DNA of 10,827 nt. It comes from Oscillibacter sp. Its GTDB lineage: Bacteria; Bacillota; Clostridia; Oscillospirales; Oscillospiraceae. Shown here one piece after another: positions 5,511-10,827 of the stretch. Every line of letters begins with the position of its first letter. The stretch's first letter is position 1. The DNA lies in assembly GCA_024404295.1 (NCBI GenBank), contig JAKSQE010000035.1, positions 1 to 10,827 of the forward strand, read 5' to 3'. The notes under the pieces are model-generated. The model had not been told where the DNA came from, made no database searches, and saw only the letters and a list, made by a program, of their open reading frames with translations. Made by a program: the position numbers and the translations under genes.

Positions 5511-6074
5511 CTAATTTGCAGTCAGAATCTTTATTCCGCTTGCCGGCAGTCCGGTCTCCGTCATGGTAATATCTGTGATCTTAGCTACATCCTCACTGCT
5601 CAAGGTTCCATTTGCGGTAGATACCACAACACTAATCGTATCATCCCCCATAAATGCTACACAATCCAAATATCCTTTTGCAGTGACAAGATTATCCACC
5701 TGTGCCTCTTTTAGCGTATAAGATGCCAGAACCTGTATGCTTTCCGACGCCTGATTGATTACAGCCGTGTCCGCATCTTTTTGATCCGCAGCTTCCTGAA
5801 GCAATGTGATGGCGCTGTCACGTGCTTGCTGTCGAGTCAATCTGGCAGAGTCAAAATAATCCGAACCGCTATAGATTTCACCCTCATCTAAGGCAAGATT
5901 TCCATCGTTTTCCTGGCTTGATACCAAGGTAGCTTCTCCCAGAATCTTCGTTCCCGTTTCCTCTACCCGCTTGGAAACTTCTTCTCCGGAATATTTCCAG
6001 TTCAATGCCACAGCTGCGCACACCAAACCCGCCATTGTAGCGATCAGCGCATTTCTTCTCAATCGATTACTCAT
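5511..6074 (-). CDS. spoIIIAH: Stage III sporulation protein AH
   Basis: SpoIIIAH is a bitopic mother-cell membrane protein that forms a ring and meets forespore SpoIIQ (or a substitute) in the intermembrane space of the engulfing sporangium, building the feeding channel. The 187-residue product begins MSNRLRRNALIATMAGLVCAA, a basic N-terminus and one membrane helix (about 8-26). A variable acidic linker follows, then a ring-building domain with SARLTRQQARDSAITLLQEAA near 74-94, LVTAKGYLDCVAFMGDDTISVVV and a terminal DITMTETGLPASGIKI. The ATG at 6074 has AGGAGG 9 nt upstream (6084-6089). The same frame runs on upstream through spoIIIAG in the wrong frame and was trimmed. It is the last gene of the cluster, 23 nt after spoIIIAG. 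Confidence 0.93.
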   Translation of the reverse strand: MSNRLRRNALIATMAGLVCAAVALNWKYSGEEVSKRVEETGTKILGEATLVSSQENDGNLALDEGEIYSGSDYFDSARLTRQQARDSAITLLQEAADQKDADTAVINQASESIQVLASYTLKEAQVDNLVTAKGYLDCVAFMGDDTISVVVSTANGTLSSEDVAKITDITMTETGLPASGIKILTAN

Positions 6075-6097
6075 TTCTTGATTCCTCCTAAAAATGA

Positions 6098-6622
6098 TCA
6101 CTGCCATTTTGCGACCGTGATATGGTCTGAGCTGAGTCCCGTCAGCGATGATACTGCGCTTACCACCGCCAGCTGCACGTCTGCCCGATCTCCCCCCTGG
6201 CACACCACCAGAGCTCCCCGATAAGTCGGGTAGATTTGACGCGTGATGATTCCCTGCTCGCCTGAGTCGTTTTCCACCAGAACGGCCTCTGAGCTTCGGG
6301 AATAATCCTCCGGCGTGGCGGTATTCCCCCGGTAGGAAAGCTGAGTGTCCTGTGCCAGCTGTCGCTCGCCGTCCGAATCCAGTGTCAGCAACATCTGTCC
6401 CTGTCCCACACCGCGGATCTTTGCCAGGATCTCTTCCAGCGCCGCCTGCAATTCGTTCGTCTGTTCCTGTGCTTCCATAATCGCCAAGGAGTTCTGCCCA
6501 CTCAGCTCCGCAGTCTTTCTCCCATTGGGCCATAATAGAAGCCCGACCCCAATCAGAAGGATCAGTATTGCAAATTTGTACCGTTCCCATAGCTTTTGCA
6601 CTCCTTTAGTTTTCTCCGCCAT
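6098..6622 (-). CDS. spoIIIAG: Stage III sporulation protein AG
   Basis: SpoIIIAG forms a large ring in the space between mother cell and forespore membranes, with a fold shared with secretion-system ring proteins. The 174-residue protein has a short cytoplasmic start, a single membrane helix FAILILLIGVGLLLWP (about 17-32), a helical linker (AQEQTNELQAALEEILAKI), then a ring domain with VGQGQMLLTLDSDGE, VLVENDSGEQGIITRQIYPTYRGALVVCQG and QLAVVSAVSSLTGLSSDHITV. These closing segments are highly characteristic of the family. It overlaps the end of spoIIIAF by 17 nt. GAGAGG about 10 nt upstream is a moderate ribosome site, so translation may be coupled to spoIIIAF. Confidence 0.95.
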   Translation of the reverse strand: MAEKTKGVQKLWERYKFAILILLIGVGLLLWPNGRKTAELSGQNSLAIMEAQEQTNELQAALEEILAKIRGVGQGQMLLTLDSDGERQLAQDTQLSYRGNTATPEDYSRSSEAVLVENDSGEQGIITRQIYPTYRGALVVCQGGDRADVQLAVVSAVSSLTGLSSDHITVAKWQ

Positions 6623-7085
6623 TCCAAACCTGCCTCTCCGCTCCCAAACCCAATTCCTGCTCTAACCACTGCGAAAGCTCCACGGATGGAGTGCCCTCCA
6701 GTTCTACAAGTGCAGGAACGGGAATGCCATCTGCATTTTCCTCGGCTCTTACAGAAACATTCAGCGATAGCCCTAACGTTTCTGCTTTGTCCAATATATA
6801 TGTTCCTGTCCTTGTTTCTATGAGTTCTTTCAGTTCTCTTTGATTCTCCGCTTTTAAGTCTTTCTGCGCTTCCTCGATTGCCGTCTCATAATCCCCGATC
6901 TCTATCGACACGTGTTTCAAGTCGGTTTCTAAAACCGGCCGTAAAATCGCCAGCAATAATACCAATCCACTGATCAGCGATGCTGCCTGTTTCACGCTTC
7001 CGTCCGGAATAAATGTTTCTGCCGCCGACAACAGCAGCGTCACCCCCACGATTCCGGTAAGCCATTCCCGCATTGCCGTAATCAT
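6606..7085 (-). CDS. spoIIIAF: Stage III sporulation protein AF
   Basis: This 159-residue protein has two N-terminal membrane helices (about 8-24 and 32-48) and an extended C-terminal domain facing the intermembrane space, as in SpoIIIAF, a part of the channel basal assembly in the outer forespore membrane. The helical stretch YETAIEEAQKDLKAENQREL leads to LIETRTGTYILDKAETLGL, where the ring-building-like fold begins, followed by LNVSVRAEE. Its ATG overlaps the spoIIIAE stop as ATGA (7082-7085), showing coupled translation. It ends inside the start of spoIIIAG. Sequence conservation in this family is low; the call rests on size, topology and position between AE and AG. Confidence 0.92.
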   Translation of the reverse strand: MITAMREWLTGIVGVTLLLSAAETFIPDGSVKQAASLISGLVLLLAILRPVLETDLKHVSIEIGDYETAIEEAQKDLKAENQRELKELIETRTGTYILDKAETLGLSLNVSVRAEENADGIPVPALVELEGTPSVELSQWLEQELGLGAERQVWNGGEN

Positions 7086-8161
7086 GGAACCACCGCCGCC
7101 ACCGAAGCTAACACCGAAATAAGTAAAAGAAGTGCGCAGCTACCTGTCATACCCAGCATCAATCCAAACGCACCTCCCAGTCCGTCTACCAGCTTACACA
7201 ATCCGGGCGGGCCAACCGTTGCAGCCATAAAGGCAATGATTTTAAAGAAAAGATACTGCGCACCCATTCTTAAGAAAGGTACAGCGCATGCAGCAAAAAT
7301 TCCAAGCACGCCAAATAACCCGATACTACCTCGCAGCAACCCTGCGCCTGCCAATATCGTTTCTGATGCTTCCGCAATGATTCCACCGACAATCGGTACC
7401 GCGCCGGAAATTGCCGCCTTAGCCACACGCACGGAAGCGCTGTCCACCACACCGGAAAAAATACTGGAAACGGAAAGATAGACCGTAAACAGAAGCAATA
7501 AGCAAGTCAAGATCCAGACTACGATTTTTTTCAGCAGCTGCGCAATGGACTCCAAACGTCCACCCGGAAGACAGCTCGATGCTGCTAAGGCTCCAACATA
7601 TAGGTAAACCAAAGGAATCAGAAAAGAATCCGTTAACTTCAAAAACAAATCCACGAAAAAACCAGTCGCGACCTGACGCACCGTAGCCGTTGTGACACCG
7701 CCCATGGCCGCCGAAGCCGCAGCCAACGTGGGAAGCAACGCTTTGGAAAAGATACTAAGGTCATGAAGTGTCGCTGTGCCTAACCCCATCAAGTCAGTCA
7801 GACTGCCGGTGGTCAGCAGCGTAATGGACAGCGCCCCTATCATAGGAAGGAGCAACGTTCCCTTTTGCTTTTCCAATCCTTGGTAAAACCCCTCTGCAAC
7901 ACTACTTAAGAGCACTGCCAACAAAACCGTCAGCGCACCTTTGAACTGTTGTCGAATCCAGCGCTGTGCTTGTCCCATTGCGCCGGTGGCGATTTGTTTG
8001 ATTGGGCGAAAAAGATCCCCCTTCGAGTCATAATGCACATGTTTCATTAAGCGTTCCGCTTGCTCCGGCAGCGCATCCTCAACCGCAGGGGGCAGATTGG
8101 CTGCCTGCACCGGCACCGCAAGCGTCCATACCAAGAAGAATAGGAAGACAATTCGTTTCAT
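7082..8161 (-). CDS. spoIIIAE: Stage III sporulation protein AE
   Basis: SpoIIIAE is the large polytopic membrane protein of the channel and resembles export-gate/permease proteins. The 359-residue product starts with a signal peptide, MKRIVFLFFLVWTLAVPVQA, with a likely cleavage after residue 20. A short region outside the membrane follows, then about seven or eight hydrophobic segments, among them LTVLLAVLLSSVAEGFY, LLLPMIGALSITLLTTG, IVVWILTCLLLLFTVYL and a terminal LLLLISVLASVAAVVP. The conserved VSSIFSGVVDSASVRVAKAA and the glycine-rich GAVPIVGGIIAEASETILAGAG near the middle are typical of the family. I took the ATG at 8161, which overlaps the spoIIIAD stop by one base (TAATG), because it gives the signal peptide; an open extension to 8227 would run into spoIIIAD in another frame. 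It overlaps spoIIIAF by ATGA. Confidence 0.95.
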   Translation of the reverse strand: MKRIVFLFFLVWTLAVPVQAANLPPAVEDALPEQAERLMKHVHYDSKGDLFRPIKQIATGAMGQAQRWIRQQFKGALTVLLAVLLSSVAEGFYQGLEKQKGTLLLPMIGALSITLLTTGSLTDLMGLGTATLHDLSIFSKALLPTLAAASAAMGGVTTATVRQVATGFFVDLFLKLTDSFLIPLVYLYVGALAASSCLPGGRLESIAQLLKKIVVWILTCLLLLFTVYLSVSSIFSGVVDSASVRVAKAAISGAVPIVGGIIAEASETILAGAGLLRGSIGLFGVLGIFAACAVPFLRMGAQYLFFKIIAFMAATVGPPGLCKLVDGLGGAFGLMLGMTGSCALLLLISVLASVAAVVP

Positions 8162-8547
8162 TACATCAGCTCCATCAGCAGATCTAATACTGCTCTCATC
8201 AGCGGAATCGCAACGAACAAGGTACACAGCGCCCCGGACATTTCGATGACAGACGCAAGTGCCCCCTCCCCCGCATCTTTACAAAGACCGGCACCAACCT
8301 TTACTACGATTGCAATTCCCATGGCTTTGTATAGCGGTAACAGAAGATCCTGCGACAGGCCGCTTTGCTCCCCTAATTTTTGAAAAAACTGCATCAATTC
8401 ACGTAGGGGCTGTCCCAGCAAAAGCAACACAACTACCACAGCAGCCAGAATCAATACCAAAGCAATTTCAGGAACACTTTTCCGCAGCGCGAGCGACAAA
8501 ATTGTTCCAATGACGCAAAACGCCGTAATCCGTAATATGAGTTCCAT
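8161..8547 (-). CDS. spoIIIAD: Stage III sporulation protein AD
   Basis: This 128-residue membrane protein has three to four hydrophobic segments: LILRITAFCVIGTILSLAL, a very hydrophobic IALVLILAAVVVVLLLLG, a middle amphipathic part with YKAMGIAIVVKVGAGLCKDAG, and LCTLFVAIPLMRAVLDLL. SpoIIIAD shares this pattern with SpoIIIAC and contributes to the membrane base of the feeding channel. The conserved segment GIAIVVKVGAGLCKDAGEGALAS is the clearest family marker. The gene starts one base inside the spoIIIAC stop (TAATG at 8547) and ends one base inside the spoIIIAE start, so all three are translationally linked. Confidence 0.95.
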   Translation of the reverse strand: MELILRITAFCVIGTILSLALRKSVPEIALVLILAAVVVVLLLLGQPLRELMQFFQKLGEQSGLSQDLLLPLYKAMGIAIVVKVGAGLCKDAGEGALASVIEMSGALCTLFVAIPLMRAVLDLLMELM

Positions 8548-8741
8548 TAAAAGTCAAACAGCGTCTTGACCAGATCAAAGAGATTACTGATCTCTTGTAC
8601 CATCATCATCAGAACGACAACCAGTCCGGCCAGCGTTGTCATGGTAGCTTGTTCCTCTCTTCCGGAACGTACCAGCAACTGATTGAGCACCGAAACTAAG
8701 ATGCCGATAGCGGCAATTTTAAAAATCAAATCCACATTCAT
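8547..8741 (-). CDS. spoIIIAC: Stage III sporulation protein AC
   Basis: SpoIIIAC is a 64-residue membrane protein with two helices: VDLIFKIAAIGILVSVLNQLL, a polar RSGREEQATM turn, and LAGLVVVLMMMVQEI. This sequence is one of the best conserved in the operon. It is a small component of the outer forespore membrane complex. I took the ATG at 8741, with GAGGAG 7 nt upstream (8749-8754); a TTG at 8756 in the same frame would place the ribosome site inside the gene. It is the first gene of the cluster here. In Bacillus and most Clostridia it is preceded by spoIIIAB and spoIIIAA, neither of which is recognisable in the next 280 bases. Confidence 0.95.
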   Translation of the reverse strand: MNVDLIFKIAAIGILVSVLNQLLVRSGREEQATMTTLAGLVVVLMMMVQEISNLFDLVKTLFDF

Positions 8742-9020
8742 ACTGTTACTCCTCAATATCTTAGGCGCTTCATGGTAATAGACTGCTTGTCTAAGTTCGG
8801 CAAATGCGGAAAGTCATCTGCCCGCATTGCGGCATGATTGTTTTCGTTGATGTCATTTCATTCTATGAGGAGCTTGTCTGAAGTAGAACTTACAAACTCT
8901 TTTTGGGGTTGCTATTATCATCAAATTCAATAATTTGTATCGCTTAGAACTGAGCCGACCTATGGAACCGAATTCCATTCCCATCAAACAGAGATCCACA
9001 TTTCACGTTTCCTCTTGAGC
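8742..9020 (-). other. Leader region upstream of spoIIIAC, no gene seen
   Basis: No reading frame of believable length occurs on either strand, and no remnant of spoIIIAB can be seen. On the minus strand, AATGCGG (8828-8822) can pair with CCGCATT (8809-8803), and an overlapping short palindrome CCGCAATGCGG (about 8822-8832) competes with it, suggesting a structured 5' leader. CATAGAAT (minus strand, about 8859-8866) resembles a sigma-E -10 element, but I find no convincing matching -35. Any sporulation promoter for spoIIIAC must lie here or be absent. Confidence 0.4.
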
Positions 9021-9053
9021 AAAAAAAGAGCAAGGCACATTTAAGCCTTGCTC
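9021..9053 (-). terminator. Intrinsic terminator closing the HD-domain unit
   Basis: GAGCAAGGC (9053-9045) and GCCTTGCTC (9036-9028) form a perfect 9-bp stem with an 8-nt loop. It is followed on the minus strand by seven T (9027-9021). It lies 34 bases past the ancestral stop of the second HD gene and isolates that unit from spoIIIAC. Confidence 0.9.
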
Positions 9054-9087
9054 CTCAGAGACCGTATTTCCTTTTCAGTTAGAACAT

Positions 9088-9878
9088 CTATGGTTGATCG
9101 GTTTTTGTTCTCATCTCGATATGTCCATCTGCATTTTCGGCAAGCCGCTCTGATACATGGAGCATATCCGCATTCAATTTGAGTTTTTTAATTCCAGAAT
9201 CATGGCACGAATCGCAGCATTTTCCTCACGCAGAGTCATGATTTCATTGCTGAGTGCACTTTCCGCCTCCTCATAGCGGTTCAGCAACGTCTCATTTGCA
9301 GCTATGAGATTGCGCATCTTTTCCATGAGGATACTGGCTGCACCAAGGAATTCAGGATAATGTTCTTTTGCATAAATACACATTGGGAAAAAATATTCAC
9401 GCGTTTAACGAATATAACGGCGCGCATCCGACGCCGGCCACTCATAAAGCTTTTCAACCAAGACCCCGCGTTCCGTCAGTCGAATGATTAAGGCATAGCG
9501 GTTATTGATAAGTCGGGAATAATAGGATATATCTGCATAATCACTTTGTCTGAGGGTGGATAACACTTCGGCAATTCGCGGCTCACCGGAGAACAGGTGG
9601 TTAATAATCTCCATATAGTCCGGCGGTACATGATCGCCCGGAAGCGAATGGCTGAGTGCTGCGGCAAGCAAAATGTCAAGCAGTTCTGCGGATATGGGCA
9701 GGTGGAGGTCGATCAGCATACGGCACACAGAAAGGCGACGACGAAAATAAACATCGCAATTCATGCCGAATCGCTCCTGAATATACGGCAAAGCCGACGC
9801 CGTAAAGGGCAGGTGTCTTTGGGCGGTATAGTCTGAGACGATACCAAACAGTTCCGAAAGGCTGTCTCTGTCATTCAT
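9088..9878 (-). pseudogene. Degenerate tandem paralogue of the HD-domain hydrolase
   Basis: The gene aligns along its whole length with its upstream neighbour but is broken. From ATG at 9878 it reads 157 residues to a TAA at 9405-9407. The same frame then continues TREYFFPMCIYAKEHYPEF, matching TRTYFLPMCEYARAHYPEL of the intact copy, so the TAA replaces a glutamate codon. A second lesion lies in a run of six A (9189-9184): one extra A would continue the coiled coil as LNADMLHVSERLAEN to a TAG at 9088. The active site has decayed too: compared with the intact copy, R80, H86, D117, E120, D179 and N183 are C, R, S, G, E and L; only H116 and D121 remain. The start overlaps the upstream stop as ATGA, with GGGGAGG before it. 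Alternatives are a truncated regulatory pseudoenzyme of 157 residues plus a separate 69-residue piece (9174-9383), or recoding. Confidence 0.75.
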
Positions 9879-10717
9879 ACGGTGATACCTCCCCTCCGGA
9901 CTTCTGCGCACAATCGATGCAGATCTTCGTTTTCTCTGCGCAGCTCTTGCAGCTCGGCAATCAGTTTCTGCTGCCGCTTTGTATGGCGTTCAGCCAACAT
10001 TTCTACCGTTTTCGTCAGGCAAATGAGTTGATCCTGCATGATTTCAACTACGTCATCAAGTTCAGGATAATGCGCTCTGGCATATTCACACATAGGCAGA
10101 AAATAAGTGCGGGTTTCCCCAACATATTCGCGAATTTTTTGCTCGGACATGTTATATAGATCCGTCACGTTGTGTCCGCGATCTGACAGTTTTATAAGCA
10201 GTGCAAGCCTATTTTCCTCAATGCCCCGGAAAAAAGCTTGTTCTTCTTCCAGCGTGAAGTCCTTTCTTTTGGAAACAAGTTTCACCGTATCATAGACCTC
10301 GGGTGCCAGATGGTATTTGCTTACCAGTTCTTTGCCCTGCTCGGTAAAATCAATGTCTTCAATCATATCGTGACAGAGCGCCGCCGCCAGGAGAATATCC
10401 CGCTCTTCATCGGAAATCGGAATCCACATATCAGCCAGCATTTTGCACACAGTCAGACAATGGATCACATAAGGTGGGCGTTGTGCAACGCCATTGCGTA
10501 TCATTGCATTTTTTCGATAGCTCCCATCATGAAGCCCACGTGCCAAAGGCAGAGCCAGTGCCGTGTTAAACAGGCGGTTTTTCTCTGCATGATATTCCAA
10601 AAACTCGTACGGAGCACGAATCATCCAAAATTCGTCTTCATGAAACTTTAGAATCTCATCATCAATATCCGCAATCGCATCGGACACACGTCTTCTAAAT
10701 TCAAATAAAGCTTCCAT
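9875..10717 (-). CDS. HD-domain (p)ppGpp hydrolase-like protein with C-terminal coiled coil
   Basis: The 280-residue protein has an RSH-type HD hydrolase domain at about 78-215. The signature residues of Rel/SpoT and small alarmone hydrolases are all present: R80 and H86 in QRPPYVIH, H116-D117 and E120-D121 in LCHDMIED, and D179 and N183 in IKLSDRGHNV. ETRTYFLPMCEYARAHYPEL (201-220) resembles the ETLxIYAPLA region. The synthetase and TGS/ACT regions of long Rel proteins are absent. Residues 1-75 match nothing I recognise, and 221-275 look like a coiled coil. Inference: it degrades (p)ppGpp or a related nucleotide, using manganese. The ATG at 10717 has AAGGAG 5 nt upstream (10723-10728); an upstream in-frame start at 10774 lacks a site. 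Its end overlaps a decayed paralogue. A generic HD phosphohydrolase acting on another nucleotide is possible. Confidence 0.8.
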   Translation of the reverse strand: MEALFEFRRRVSDAIADIDDEILKFHEDEFWMIRAPYEFLEYHAEKNRLFNTALALPLARGLHDGSYRKNAMIRNGVAQRPPYVIHCLTVCKMLADMWIPISDEERDILLAAALCHDMIEDIDFTEQGKELVSKYHLAPEVYDTVKLVSKRKDFTLEEEQAFFRGIEENRLALLIKLSDRGHNVTDLYNMSEQKIREYVGETRTYFLPMCEYARAHYPELDDVVEIMQDQLICLTKTVEMLAERHTKRQQKLIAELQELRRENEDLHRLCAEVRRGGITV

Positions 10718-10827
10718 CGCGTCTCCTTCTACATGCGTGATATGCAAGTTTTTGCATCGCCTATCAATCGACAATTTATTATAAAGCTTTATTTAAACAC
10801 AAAAAAAAAGATAGCATTATATTTTGT
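10718..10827 (-). promoter_or_regulatory. Promoter region of the HD-domain gene
   Basis: A consensus TATAAT lies at 10778-10783 on the minus strand; at 17 nt upstream there is only a T-run, so the -35 is poor. A second TATAAT at 10816-10821 has its -35 beyond the window. The leader holds the short inverted repeat ATGCAA/TTGCAT (10742-10757) between promoter and ribosome site, a possible operator. The upstream sequence is AT-rich with a nine-base A-run (10801-10809). Confidence 0.45.

Noticed and set aside
6075..6590. Long upstream extension of the spoIIIAH frame
   Set aside because: It is the wrong-frame reading of spoIIIAG; the AGGAGG at 6084-6089 and the N-terminal membrane helix fix the start at 6074.
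8872..8879. Direct repeat GCTTGTCT at 8785 and 8872
   Set aside because: Eight bases in two copies only, which is expected by chance at this scale.
8804..8881. A 25-codon plus-strand frame with a CPHCG motif
   Set aside because: Only one CxxC pair, no ribosome site, very short, and lying between two minus-strand units; probably chance.

Overview
This window reads as DNA from an endospore-forming, low-to-mid GC Gram-positive bacterium, probably a Clostridia-type anaerobe. The evidence is a spoIIIA sporulation cluster, the Bacillus/Clostridium gene order spoIIIA - Asp23 family - nusB - xseA - xseB - ispA - dxs, AGGAGG-type ribosome binding sites, and a fragment of the oxygen-sensitive class III ribonucleotide reductase. 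Nearly everything is on the minus strand, so the biological order runs from high to low coordinates.

Right end (10827 to 9021): a stand-alone HD-domain protein with the active-site signature of a (p)ppGpp hydrolase. It overlaps a tandem paralogue by ATGA. The paralogue has lost most catalytic residues, carries an in-frame stop, and appears frameshifted in an A-run. A strong intrinsic terminator closes this unit. Next (8741 to 5511) are spoIIIAC-AD-AE-AF-AG-AH, packed with overlapping stops and starts. They encode most of the mother-cell side of the forespore feeding channel, but spoIIIAA and spoIIIAB are not upstream.

Middle (5508 to 2115): a housekeeping operon with its own sigma-A-type promoter: Asp23-family protein, nusB, xseA, xseB, ispA. 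A terminator-like hairpin lies between nusB and xseA, and a convincing terminator follows ispA. accB, accC and folD, present in the equivalent Bacillus subtilis region, are absent.

Left part (1942 to 228): the most notable element is an approximately 650-nt, highly structured, non-coding gene between ispA and dxs, followed by a DUF21/CorB-like small membrane protein. Position, size and partner identify it as OLE RNA (Ornate, Large, Extremophilic) with its protein OapA. It appears to have its own promoter, and the predicted first nucleotide falls on the first base of a 13-bp helix that joins the two ends of the RNA. The RNA also contains two adjacent hairpins with an identical 11-nt loop sequence.

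Left edge (1 to 230): dxs is cut after about 137 codons and joined tail-to-tail to a plus-strand nrdD fragment. Neither gene continues past the junction, so this is either a chimeric assembly join or a real rearrangement.
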